In this document: positions 55,832-64,000 of the stretch, in pieces
How positions within the stretch are numbered: position 1 is the first letter of the stretch
Layout: every line of letters begins with the position of its first letter
Assembly (NCBI RefSeq): GCF_022271405.1
Contig: NZ_JAJNAL010000019.1
Span: 34,124 to 98,123 of the forward strand
DNA from: Rhodopseudomonas infernalis
GTDB taxonomy: Bacteria; Pseudomonadota; Alphaproteobacteria; Rhizobiales; Xanthobacteraceae
Direction: 5' to 3'
Length of the DNA: 64,000 nucleotides
Notes under the pieces: generated by a model
Database searches by the model: none
Told to the model about the DNA's origin: nothing
Seen by the model: the letters and a program-made list of their open reading frames with translations, nothing else
Made by a program: the position numbers and the translations under genes

Positions 55832-57124
55832 ATGACCGCCTCGCTCAAAGCTATCGACGGCTCCGCCGAACTGGCGACGCTGATGACCGATCTCGGACGC
55901 AGCGCGCGCGCTGCCGCATGGGTTCTGGCGCTGGCGCCGCCGGAGCAGAAGAACCGCGCGCTCGAGGCGATGGAAAAAGCCGTCCGCGCCGGCGCTGACA
56001 AGATTCTCGCCGCCAATGCCGAGGACGTCGCCGACGCCAAGGCCTCCGGTGCCAATGCGGCCTTTCTCGACCGCCTCACCCTGACGCCTGCGCGCGTCGA
56101 GGCGATGGCCGAAGGCATCGCGGTCGTGCGCGGCATCGCCGATCCGATCGGCGCCGTGACCGAAAGCTGGCAGCGGCCGAACGGCATGACCATAGAGCGC
56201 GTCCGGGTGCCGCTCGGCGTTGTCGCGGTGATCTATGAGAGCCGCCCCAACGTCACCGCCGACGCCGGCGTGCTGTGCCTGAAGTCCGGCAACGCCGTGA
56301 TCCTGCGCGGCGGTTCGGAAAGCTTCCGCTCCGGCCGCGCGATCCATGACTGTCTGGTGCAGGGTCTTCGGGAGGCCGGTCTGCCCGAAGCGGCGATCAC
56401 GCTGGTGCCGACCCGCGATCGCGCCGCCGTTGGCCTGTTGCTCGGCGGCCTGAACGGCGCCATCGACGTCATCGTGCCGCGCGGCGGCAAGAGCCTTGTG
56501 GCGCGCGTCGAAAGCGAGGCCCGGGTGCCGGTGTTCGCTCATCTGGAAGGTGTCAACCACGTTTATGTGGATCGCAGCGCCAGCCTCGACATGGCGAAGT
56601 CGATCGTGCTGAACGCCAAGATGCGGCGCACCGGCGTGTGCGGCGCCGCCGAGACGCTGCTGATCGACCGTGCCGCGGCCGCGACGCATCTGGCGCCGCT
56701 GATCGGCATGCTGATCGATGCCGGCTGCGAAGTCCGCGGCGACGACGCCGTGCAGCGCGCCGACGCGCGCGTCAAGCCGGCCGCCGATCAGGATTGGGAT
56801 ACGGAGTATCTCGACGCAGTGATCGCCGCCAGGCTGGTCGATGGGGTCGACGCCGCGATCGCCCACATCCATCAGCACGGCTCGCACCACACCGATGCGA
56901 TCGTGGCCGAAGATGCGCACGCGGCGACGAAGTTTCTCGCCGAGGTGGATTCGGCGATCGTGCTGCATAACGCCTCGACGCAGTTCGCCGACGGCGGCGA
57001 GTTCGGCTTCGGCGCCGAGATCGGCATCGCCACCGGCAAGTTTCACGCCCGTGGCCCGGTCGGCGCCGAGCAGCTCACCACTTTCAAATATCGCGTCCAC
57101 GGCACCGGGCAGACCCGGCCGTGA
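55832..57124 (+). CDS. proA: Gamma-glutamyl phosphate reductase
   Basis: 430 residues. Catalytic Cys in [15 protein letters not shown], cofactor region [13 protein letters not shown] and [11 protein letters not shown]. Full length for the family. It reduces glutamyl phosphate from ProB. The ParDE pair lies between it and proB. Followed by nadD after 30 bases, the normal neighbour. Confidence 0.97.
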   Translation: MTASLKAIDGSAELATLMTDLGRSARAAAWVLALAPPEQKNRALEAMEKAVRAGADKILAANAEDVADAKASGANAAFLDRLTLTPARVEAMAEGIAVVRGIADPIGAVTESWQRPNGMTIERVRVPLGVVAVIYESRPNVTADAGVLCLKSGNAVILRGGSESFRSGRAIHDCLVQGLREAGLPEAAITLVPTRDRAAVGLLLGGLNGAIDVIVPRGGKSLVARVESEARVPVFAHLEGVNHVYVDRSASLDMAKSIVLNAKMRRTGVCGAAETLLIDRAAAATHLAPLIGMLIDAGCEVRGDDAVQRADARVKPAADQDWDTEYLDAVIAARLVDGVDAAIAHIHQHGSHHTDAIVAEDAHAATKFLAEVDSAIVLHNASTQFADGGEFGFGAEIGIATGKFHARGPVGAEQLTTFKYRVHGTGQTRP

Positions 57125-57154
57125 CCCCCTCGTCCGCCGAACCCGGAGCTTGAG

Positions 57155-57784
57155 TTGACGCCGGATCCCGTGGCGGCCCGCCGCGCCGTTCCGGCTTACA
57201 GCCGGGGCATGCGGATCGGCCTGCTTGGCGGCTCGTTCAATCCCCCGCACGAAGCGCACCGCGCGATCAGCCGGTTCGCGCTGACGCGGCTGAAGCTCGA
57301 CCGGATCTGGTGGCTGGTGTCGCCCGGCAATCCGCTGAAGGACGTGACGGCGCTGCGCGAGCTCGATGCCCGGTTGGCGGCCGCCCAGGCGATCGCCGAC
57401 GATCCGCGGATCCAGGTGAGCGGCCTCGAGGCTGCGATCGGCACCCGCTACACCGCCGACACGATTGCCTATCTGCGCCAGCACTGCCCCGGCGCGCACT
57501 TCGTCTGGATCATGGGAGCCGACAATCTGGCGCAGTTCCACCGCTGGCAGCGCTGGCGGTCGATCGCGGAGGCGCTGCCGATCGCCGTGGTCGATCGACC
57601 TCCTGCCACCTTTCGGGCCCTGGCCGCACCGGCCGCCCAGGCGCTGCGCCGCTACCGCCTGCCGAACTCGGCGGCGACGACACTGGCCGACCAGGCGCCC
57701 CCGTCTTGGGTTTTCCTGACAGGCCTGAAGTCACCCATGTCGTCGACGGCGCTGCGGAACCCCGACGGAAGTTGGAAGAAATGA
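57155..57784 (+). CDS. nadD: Nicotinate-nucleotide adenylyltransferase
   Basis: 209 residues from TTG 57155, with GGAG upstream; ATG 57209 would give a shorter protein starting [28 protein letters not shown] is the nucleotidyl-transferase HxGH-type motif and SPMSSTALR the C-terminal motif. Makes deamido-NAD. Between proA and rsfS, as in relatives. Confidence 0.95.
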   Translation: MTPDPVAARRAVPAYSRGMRIGLLGGSFNPPHEAHRAISRFALTRLKLDRIWWLVSPGNPLKDVTALRELDARLAAAQAIADDPRIQVSGLEAAIGTRYTADTIAYLRQHCPGAHFVWIMGADNLAQFHRWQRWRSIAEALPIAVVDRPPATFRALAAPAAQALRRYRLPNSAATTLADQAPPSWVFLTGLKSPMSSTALRNPDGSWKK

Positions 57785-57903
57785 GGCGGCTGTGCCGTCT
57801 GGAATGTTGAAAGCCCGAACCCCACATGCCTAGTATGGTTGCCGGGCTGCGGGATTCGCCGCCCGCGATACAGTGAAAGGAAAGGTCCCTGACCACATCT
57901 GTA

Positions 57904-58395
57904 TTGTCTCAGTCGGCGCCGCCCCAGGCAGTCGCGGCGAAAGCAGTGAAGCCGAAGGCCCCGTCGAAAGCAACGTCGAAGGCAGTTACTTCGCGAAGCA
58001 CTGCTGCAGCGGCAGAAGCGCCGACGCCGGACGCGATCTCCACGACGCAGCTGTCGGCCGAGGAGACGCTCAAGCTGATCCTCTCCCGCCTCGATGACAT
58101 GAAGGCGGAAGAAACGATCGCCATCGACATCCGCGGCAAGTCGGCGATGTTCGACTATGTGGTCGTCACCAGCGGACGGGCGAACCGTCATGTCGGTGCG
58201 ATCGCCGAGAACGTGTCGAAAGCGCTTAAGGAAGCAGGCGTCACCAAGATCCATGTCGAGGGCCTGACCAATTGCGATTGGGTGCTGATGGATTGCGGCG
58301 ACGTGGTGGTGCACGTGTTCCGGCCGGAAGTCCGCGAGTTCTACAATCTCGAGCGCTTGTGGACGCAGGGCCCTCAGCCGGCGAAGACGCTGTAG
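57904..58395 (+). CDS. rsfS: Ribosome silencing factor (RsfS/Iojap)
   Basis: 163 residues if TTG 57904 is used. A CTG at 57889 in the same frame has AGGAAAGG at ideal distance and might be the true start. The Ala/Lys-rich N-terminal 45 residues are variable; the core DIRGKSAMFDYVVVTSGRANRHV and the C-terminal EVREFYNLERLW are typical. Binds L14 to block subunit joining in starvation. Confidence 0.93.
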   Translation: MSQSAPPQAVAAKAVKPKAPSKATSKAVTSRSTAAAAEAPTPDAISTTQLSAEETLKLILSRLDDMKAEETIAIDIRGKSAMFDYVVVTSGRANRHVGAIAENVSKALKEAGVTKIHVEGLTNCDWVLMDCGDVVVHVFRPEVREFYNLERLWTQGPQPAKTL

Positions 58396-58506
58396 CGCCT
58401 GCCCGGGCTCCCCCGAGCCGCGGGCGTGAGTGTATGTCGCTATTGCCGGCCGGCGCCGTTTTGAAACGGCACGGTGCGGAAGGTGCGAGAGTCTGCGTAT
58501 GACACT

Positions 58507-58989
58507 ATGCGCCTAACCGTCATTGCCGTCGGCAAACTCAAGCAAGGTCCGGAACGCGACCTTGTCGAGCGCTACAAGACCCGTTTCGACGACATCGGCC
58601 GCAAGCTCGGCTTTCGCGGGCTCGACATCCATGAACTTGGAGAAAGTCGCGCGCGCGACGCAGCGACCCGGATGGCCGAAGAAGCCGCGGCGATCTCGGC
58701 CGCGATACCCGAAGGCAGCGTGCTGGTGACGCTGGACGAACGGGGACAAAGCCTCGACAGCGCAAGCTTCGCGGCGCAGCTCGGTCGTTGGCGCGACGCG
58801 TCGGTACCCGGTACCATTTTCGTGATCGGCGGTGCGGACGGACTTTCGCCCGAATTGCGGCGCAAGGCAAAGCTGTGCCTGTCGTTTGGCGCCGCGACGT
58901 GGCCGCACCAAATGGTCCGAATGATGCTGCTGGAGCAGATCTACCGGGCCGCGACGATCTTGGCGGGACATCCCTATCATCGTGCCTAG
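58507..58989 (+). CDS. rlmH: 23S rRNA pseudouridine-1915 N3-methyltransferase
   Basis: 160 residues beginning MRLTVIAVGKLK. SPOUT knot motifs FVIGGADGL and LSFGAATWPHQMVRMMLLEQIYRA are complete. Follows rsfS, the conserved order. Overlaps the EnvC-like gene by eight bases. Confidence 0.96.
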   Translation: MRLTVIAVGKLKQGPERDLVERYKTRFDDIGRKLGFRGLDIHELGESRARDAATRMAEEAAAISAAIPEGSVLVTLDERGQSLDSASFAAQLGRWRDASVPGTIFVIGGADGLSPELRRKAKLCLSFGAATWPHQMVRMMLLEQIYRAATILAGHPYHRA

Positions 58990-60376
58990 TGAGCGCCGCA
59001 GCGATCAGATGCATCACGACTTTGCGCAACAGAAGTTGGCCACGGCCGCGAGGAGCTCCTCCGGCTTCGTCTGGCCGTCGGTTGCGCTGGTGTCGGCAAG
59101 CCTGATTTCCGGCATCTGGATCGATCGCGCTGACGCGCAGACGCCACCTGTGGCAACGCCGGCGCCCTCCGCCGCCGCGACCGCAGACCTGATCCGCCAG
59201 CGCGCGCAGGAACTCGAAGCCGCGCGCGCCGAGCAGAAGCGTGCCGCCGAACTGCAGGACAAGCTCAAGGCCGACCTCGCGGCGATCGGCGAAGATCGCA
59301 CCAAGCTCAATCAGCAACTGATCGACATCGCCGCCAAGGTGCGGGCCGTCGAAACCAAGATCAACGACGCCGAAGCCCGGCTGGTGCCGCTTGATGCCCG
59401 CGAAGGCCAGATCCGCACCTCGCTGGACCAGCGCCGCGGCGAGATCGGCGAAGTGCTTGCCGCCCTGCAGCGCGCCGGTCGCCGTGCCCCGCCGGCCCTG
59501 CTGGTCCGTCCCGAGGATGCGCTGCAGTCGCTGCGCACCGCGATCCTGCTCGGCGCCGTCGTGCCCAACCTGCGGGACCGCGCCGAGCGCCTCGCCACCG
59601 ATCTTGGCGAACTGATCGCCGTGCGCAAGACCATCGCGGCCGAGCGCGATCAGCTCGCCGCCGACCGCAGTGCCATGACGGCCGACCAGACCCGGCTCGC
59701 CGCGCTGGTCGACGAACGGCAGCGCAAGCAAGGCTCCGTCGAAAAGGATATCGAAACCGAACGCTCCCGCGCGCTGACGCTGTCGCGCCAGGTCGACAGC
59801 CTGACCGGCCTGATCGCCAAGATGGAGCAGGATCTCAAGAGCGCCGCCAAGGCCGCTGCGGCCGCCAGCCAGAAGGGCACGCCGATGGCGAACCTCGCGG
59901 CGCTGAAGGATCCCGGCCGGCTCAGCCCGGCGATCGCCTTCGCGTCCGCCAAAGGCATGCTCGGCCTGCCGGTCAACGGCAGCAAGATCCGGGAGTTCGG
60001 CCGGCCCGACGGCGTCGGCGGCGTCGAGCGTGGTATTTCATTGTCGACGCGAGCGGGCGCCCAGGTCACAACCCCGTGTGACGGTTGGGTTGTGTATGCG
60101 GGACCGTTTCGCTCCTATGGACAACTCTTGATCCTCAATGCCGGTGGCGGATATCATGTCCTGATCGCCGGGATGGAGCGGATTTCGGTCAACATCGGCC
60201 AATTCGTGCTCACGGGAGAGCCGGTGGCGACCATGGGGACGACGTCGCAGGTCGCTTCGATCCTGGCGGCGAATGTCAGTCAGCCCGTGCTCTATATCGA
60301 GTTCCGTAAGGACGGCACTCCCATTGATCCAGGCCCATGGTGGGCCGCAAATGAAGGCGAAAAGGTTCGCGGATGA
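58982..60376 (+). CDS. EnvC-like murein hydrolase activator with degenerate LytM domain
   Basis: 464 residues from GTG 58982 (ATG 59009 alternative). A signal-like hydrophobic segment ends near DRADAQ. A long coiled coil (about 65-300) is followed by a LytM/M23 domain. The zinc-binding His/Asp of active peptidases are replaced (the HxxxD-type motif reads RGISLS), as in EnvC, which activates amidases at division instead of cutting peptidoglycan itself. ATGA overlap with ctpA. Confidence 0.88.
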   Translation: MPSERRSDQMHHDFAQQKLATAARSSSGFVWPSVALVSASLISGIWIDRADAQTPPVATPAPSAAATADLIRQRAQELEAARAEQKRAAELQDKLKADLAAIGEDRTKLNQQLIDIAAKVRAVETKINDAEARLVPLDAREGQIRTSLDQRRGEIGEVLAALQRAGRRAPPALLVRPEDALQSLRTAILLGAVVPNLRDRAERLATDLGELIAVRKTIAAERDQLAADRSAMTADQTRLAALVDERQRKQGSVEKDIETERSRALTLSRQVDSLTGLIAKMEQDLKSAAKAAAAASQKGTPMANLAALKDPGRLSPAIAFASAKGMLGLPVNGSKIREFGRPDGVGGVERGISLSTRAGAQVTTPCDGWVVYAGPFRSYGQLLILNAGGGYHVLIAGMERISVNIGQFVLTGEPVATMGTTSQVASILAANVSQPVLYIEFRKDGTPIDPGPWWAANEGEKVRG

Positions 60377-61746
60377 TGCGCAAGACTTCGGTAATCCTCC
60401 TCAGCGCGGTCACGGGCGCTGCGCTGACACTTTTCGTCACCCAGCCGCGATCGATACTGATGGGCTCGACGGCGCGAGCCGCGACTTCGGATACCTATCG
60501 TCAGCTCAATTTGTTCGGCGACGTTTTCGAACGCGTGCGCAGCGACTACGTCGAGAAGCCGGACGACGGCAAGCTGATCGAGTCCGCGATCAGCGGCATG
60601 CTGACCGGGCTCGATCCGCATTCGAGCTACATGGACGCCAAGAGCTTCCGCGACATGCAGGTGCAGACCCGCGGTGAGTTCGGCGGTCTGGGCATCGAAG
60701 TCACCATGGAAGACGGTCTGATCAAGGTAGTGTCGCCGATCGACGATACCCCGGCCTCGAAGGCCGGCATCATGGCCAACGACATCATCACCAATCTCGA
60801 CGACGAAGCCGTACAGGGCCTGACCCTGAATCAGGCGGTCGAGAAGATGCGCGGTCCGGTCAATACCAAGATCAAGCTCAAGATCATGCGGAAGGGCCAG
60901 GACAACCCGATCGAAGTCACGCTGGTGCGCGACAACATCCGGGTTCGCTCGGTGCGCGCCCGCGTCGAGTCCGACGACATCGCCTACATCCGCATCACCA
61001 CCTTCAACGAGCAGACCACCGAAGGGCTCAAGCGGGAAATCGCCAACCTGACTAATCAGATCGGCGCCGACAAGCTGAAGGGCTTCATCCTCGATCTGCG
61101 CAACAATCCGGGCGGTCTGCTCGAAGAGGCCGTGACGGTCTCCGACACCTTCCTGGATCGCGGCGAGATCGTTTCGACCCGCGGCCGCAACGCCGAAGAG
61201 ACCCAGCGCCGCTCGGCGCATGCGGGCGATCTGACCAAGGGCAAACCTGTGATCGTGCTGGTCAACGGCGGTTCGGCCTCGGCGTCGGAAATTGTCGCCG
61301 GCGCGCTGCAGGATCACAAGCGCGCCACGCTGGTCGGTACCCGCTCGTTCGGCAAGGGCTCGGTGCAGACCATTATCCCGCTCGGAAGCGGCAACGGCGC
61401 ACTGCGGCTGACCACCGCGCGCTACTACACGCCATCAGGCAAGTCGATCCAGGCCAAGGGCATCACCCCGGACATCGAGGTGCTGCAGGACGTGCCGGAG
61501 GACCTCAAGGCCCGCACCGACACCAAGGGCGAAGCCTCGCTGCGTGGCCACCTCAAGGGCCAGGACGGCGACGAGAAGACCGGTTCGCAGTCCTACGTGC
61601 CGCCGGAGGCCAAGGACGACAAGGCGCTGAAGACCGCCGCCGACCTGCTGCACGGCATCAAGGCGACCTCGACGACGCCGGCCGCACCGGCCAGCGGCGA
61701 GAAGGCCGCGATCGACAAGCCGGCCGGCAACAAAGCGGCGAACTGA
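60373..61746 (+). CDS. ctpA: Carboxy-terminal processing peptidase (S41)
   Basis: 457 residues. N-terminal hydrophobic signal/anchor, PDZ domain near 95-175, then peptidase with nucleophile Ser in NGGSASASEI and general base Lys in SFGKGSVQT. Pro/Ala/Lys-rich tail. Periplasmic protease. Overlaps the EnvC-like gene by four bases. A terminator follows. Confidence 0.95.
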   Translation: MMRKTSVILLSAVTGAALTLFVTQPRSILMGSTARAATSDTYRQLNLFGDVFERVRSDYVEKPDDGKLIESAISGMLTGLDPHSSYMDAKSFRDMQVQTRGEFGGLGIEVTMEDGLIKVVSPIDDTPASKAGIMANDIITNLDDEAVQGLTLNQAVEKMRGPVNTKIKLKIMRKGQDNPIEVTLVRDNIRVRSVRARVESDDIAYIRITTFNEQTTEGLKREIANLTNQIGADKLKGFILDLRNNPGGLLEEAVTVSDTFLDRGEIVSTRGRNAEETQRRSAHAGDLTKGKPVIVLVNGGSASASEIVAGALQDHKRATLVGTRSFGKGSVQTIIPLGSGNGALRLTTARYYTPSGKSIQAKGITPDIEVLQDVPEDLKARTDTKGEASLRGHLKGQDGDEKTGSQSYVPPEAKDDKALKTAADLLHGIKATSTTPAAPASGEKAAIDKPAGNKAAN

Positions 61747-61771
61747 TCGCCTCGCATATCGACCTTTCTGC

Positions 61772-61799
61772 AAAGGGCGGCTCTCGGGCCGCCCTTTTT
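61772..61799 (+). terminator. Rho-independent terminator after ctpA
   Basis: AAAGGGCGGC pairs perfectly with GCCGCCCTTT around a six-base loop, followed by T residues. Ends the rlmH-envC-ctpA transcript. Confidence 0.85.
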
Positions 61800-61898
61800 G
61801 CTGCGCCGAGCAGACCAGGCGGCTGCGCGGTTGCGGGCCTGGGATGCCGCCCGCAGCGCGCGACGTGGTATCGTCATGGCGGGTGATTCGGGAGACGG

Positions 61899-63137
61899 TT
61901 GGCTGTGGCGGCGGACGAACTGAGCACACCGCTGGGTCAGAAACACGGTCGGCTGCGCCGGTTTCGGCTGCCGTTCACCGCGACCCAGGCGATCGCCACG
62001 ATCCTGGGACTGTTCCTGCTCGCCTTCCTCGGCTTCGCGCTGTTCAACAATGATCCGCTCGGCGGCGAGCCGATGGCGCGGATCACGCTGAAGCCGGGCC
62101 CGCAAGACGCTGCGGCGCCGGCCGAGAAAGCGCCGGCCGATAAGGGGCCGGCGGACAAAGCCGCGACCGACAAGGCCGAGACGAAGTCCGATCACGCCGA
62201 AGCCAAGGACGCAGCAGCGCCGGGACAAAAGACCATCACCATCATCGACGGCTCGAGCGGAGCGCGCCAGAACGTCGTCGTCTCGACCGACGACAAGGCC
62301 GCCGCGCCGGCCGCAACGCCCGGCAACACCAATGGCATCAATCCCCGGCTGCTCGAGCAATCCCGCTACGGCATGATCCCAGTCGCGGCCGGCACGCTGA
62401 AGCCGTTCTCGGCTTATGCGATGGCGACCGACGCCGACCGCGCCAAGGCCGACAAGATGCCCACCGTCGCGATCGTCGTCACCGGCCTCGGCGTCGGCGC
62501 GGCGCGAACCAACGAGGCGGTGATGAAGCTGCCGCGCGCGGTGGCGCTGGCGTTCACGCCCTACGGCTCCGAACCCGGCAAGCTGGTCGAGGAGGCGCGC
62601 GCCAAGCAGCACGAGGTGCTGCTGCAGCTGCCGATGGAGCCGTTCGACTATCCGGACAACGACCCCGGCCCGCAGACGATGCTGAGCTCGGCGGCGCCCG
62701 AGCAGAATATCGACCGCCTGAACTGGCACCTCAGCCGGTTCCAGGGCTATGTTGGCGTGTCCAACTTCATGGGCGCACGTTTCGTGGCGACCGACGCGGC
62801 GATGCAGCCGATCATCCGCGACGCCGCCAAGCGCGGGCTGGGCTATCTCGACGACGGTTCGGCGCCGCGCAGCGTCGCTCCCGCGCTGGCCAAATCGCTC
62901 GCCATGCCGTTCGCCCGTGCCGATCTGACCATCGATACCGTGCCGACCGCGGCCGAAATCGACAAGGCGCTGGCGCGGCTCGAAGCGCTCGCCAAGGAGC
63001 GCGGCAATGCCATCGGGGTGGCCTCGGCGCTGCCCGTCTCGATTGAACGAATTGTTAGCTGGAGCAAGAGCTTGGAGAGCCGGGGCGTGGTCCTGGTGCC
63101 ATTGACAACGGCGATGCTGAAATCAAAATCCACCTAG
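61899..63137 (+). CDS. Divergent polysaccharide deacetylase (DUF610/YibQ-like)
   Basis: 412 residues from TTG 61899; GTG 61905 is an equally good start given GGGAGA upstream. One N-terminal membrane helix (about 28-50), an Ala/Lys/Asp-rich linker, then a domain starting PTVAIVVTGLGVGA with LQLPMEPFDYPDNDPGP and SNFMGARF, typical of the divergent deacetylase family. Activity is unproven for the family. Commonly next to ctpA and rppH. Confidence 0.9.
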   Translation: MAVAADELSTPLGQKHGRLRRFRLPFTATQAIATILGLFLLAFLGFALFNNDPLGGEPMARITLKPGPQDAAAPAEKAPADKGPADKAATDKAETKSDHAEAKDAAAPGQKTITIIDGSSGARQNVVVSTDDKAAAPAATPGNTNGINPRLLEQSRYGMIPVAAGTLKPFSAYAMATDADRAKADKMPTVAIVVTGLGVGAARTNEAVMKLPRAVALAFTPYGSEPGKLVEEARAKQHEVLLQLPMEPFDYPDNDPGPQTMLSSAAPEQNIDRLNWHLSRFQGYVGVSNFMGARFVATDAAMQPIIRDAAKRGLGYLDDGSAPRSVAPALAKSLAMPFARADLTIDTVPTAAEIDKALARLEALAKERGNAIGVASALPVSIERIVSWSKSLESRGVVLVPLTTAMLKSKST

Positions 63138-63317
63138 GGCATAAACCCGATATGTGGAACTCCGTCGTCGGAACAGTCCGGCTTCGGTGCCGTGGAAGTG
63201 AGGGGCTGGTGACCGCCCGCTGCGTTGGTGGTCTAAGGAGACTGGCCGGCGCGAAGCAACATCGCTTCGCCCGGAAACATTTGAGGTTCGCGACGAGCGA
63301 ACGGAGGCACTGATCGA

Positions 63318-63821
63318 ATGGCGCGCTACGAGGACCTGCCCTATCGAACATGCGTCGGCATGATGCTGATCAACCGTGCAGGGCTGGTTTTCATCGGACG
63401 CCGCGCTGGCGGCATCGAACATGTCGACGACACCCATGTCTGGCAAATGCCGCAGGGCGGCGTCGATCCCGGCGAGGACACCTGGGAAGCCGCCAAGCGC
63501 GAGCTCTACGAGGAGACCAACGTGCGCTCGGTCGAGAAGATCGGCGAGGTCCCCGACTGGCTGATCTACGATATCCCCCGCACCGTCGCGGGCCGGGCCT
63601 GGAAGGGCCGCTACCGTGGCCAGCGCCAGAAATGGTTCGCGATCCGCTTCACCGGCCCGGATTCCGAAATCGACGTCGTCGCGCCGGCTGGTCACAAGTC
63701 GGAATTCACCAGCTGGCGCTGGGAGCCGATGCACAACCTGCCGGACCTGATCGTGCCGTTCAAACGCCCGGTCTACGAGCGCGTCGTGAAGGAATTCTCG
63801 CAACTCGCCGCCGCGGTGTGA
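63318..63821 (+). CDS. rppH: RNA pyrophosphohydrolase (Nudix)
   Basis: 167 residues, GGAGG upstream. Nudix box [20 protein letters not shown] is complete, with WQMPQGG before it. Converts 5'-triphosphate RNA to monophosphate and starts mRNA decay. Last core gene of the window. Confidence 0.95.
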   Translation: MARYEDLPYRTCVGMMLINRAGLVFIGRRAGGIEHVDDTHVWQMPQGGVDPGEDTWEAAKRELYEETNVRSVEKIGEVPDWLIYDIPRTVAGRAWKGRYRGQRQKWFAIRFTGPDSEIDVVAPAGHKSEFTSWRWEPMHNLPDLIVPFKRPVYERVVKEFSQLAAAV

Positions 63822-63883
63822 CCGCCGCGGCGGGAGCTGCTGCCGTGTAGCCAATTCGCTTTTCCAACCGGCATTGGAAGCGA

Positions 63884-63927
63884 AGCGAAGCAATCCAGCG
63901 CCGAGCACGGGGCTGGATTGCTTCGCT
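63884..63927. repeat. Intergenic palindromic repeat after rppH
   Basis: AGCGAAGCAATCCAG (63884-63898) and CTGGATTGCTTCGCT (63913-63927) form a perfect 15-base stem with a 14-base loop. The following TCGCAATGACGGGG matches a dispersed intergenic repeat common in Bradyrhizobium and Rhodopseudomonas relatives. It may act as a terminator or mRNA stabiliser for rppH. Confidence 0.7.
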
Positions 63928-64000
63928 CCGCTCGCAATGACGGGGATATGTGGTGCCACGGTCCAGGCGCGTCGGTGTGCGTCGGCGGGATGACTGCAGA

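Overview
The window looks like a chromosome segment of a GC-rich alphaproteobacterium of the Rhodopseudomonas/Bradyrhizobium group. The main support is the housekeeping block at 45.6-63.8 kb: rplU-rpmA, obgE, proB, proA, nadD, rsfS, rlmH, an EnvC-like protein, ctpA, a divergent polysaccharide deacetylase and rppH. The genus assignment is an inference from gene order and protein style, not from a database search.

Region 1 (1-13.2 kb) is metabolic and regulatory accessory DNA. It holds two SDR oxidoreductases and an NmrA-type protein, a cupin, two Tat-exported alpha/beta hydrolases, an AhpD-like protein, an ABC-F ATPase, and a FixJ-type response regulator with a three-PAS sensor kinase. A cytochrome P460-like protein and an aldehyde dehydrogenase with an altered active-site position complete it.

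Region 2 (about 13.6-43.9 kb) is a genomic island. Its left edge is a tyrosine recombinase whose 3' end runs into a decayed 2-keto-4-pentenoate hydratase gene. Its right edge is the 3' side of tRNA-Ser(CGA). The island carries: an AT-richer segment with a repeated AGTCGGAAYG motif and a protein with four apparent winged-helix-like repeats; a DnaQ-like exonuclease, a FtsH-like AAA/M41 protein without membrane anchor, and a GIY-YIG protein; a divergent six-gene locus at 24.7-31.7 kb (TPR, Ser/Thr kinase and MarR regulator facing a DUF2235 hydrolase, a CD-NTase and an S-4TM effector), which reads as a CBASS-type antiphage system with extra parts; a repair cluster headed by a LexA-type box (two zinc-ribbon proteins, an HMCES/YedK-like protein and DinB); a LuxR/LuxI pair; a nuclease-like/HEPN-like gene pair; a 3-methyladenine glycosylase; and an overlapping pair of a YejK-like protein and a membrane protein. 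A second LexA-type box lies between the last two units.

Region 3 (43.9-64 kb) is mostly core. It also has a sugar-kinase-like (ROK) protein whose motifs occur in circularly permuted order, two small paralogous helical proteins, a DMT exporter, a four-gene glycosyltransferase/methyltransferase/PIG-L/acyl-CoA dehydrogenase cluster, and a ParDE toxin-antitoxin pair lying between proB and proA.

The island appears to combine DNA-damage response, quorum sensing and several defence-like modules. The strongest candidates for an undescribed system are the CBASS-kinase locus (24.7-31.7 kb), the YejK-like/membrane pair (40.9-43.5 kb), the nuclease/HEPN pair (38.3-39.7 kb) and the repeat-rich segment at 15-17.5 kb.
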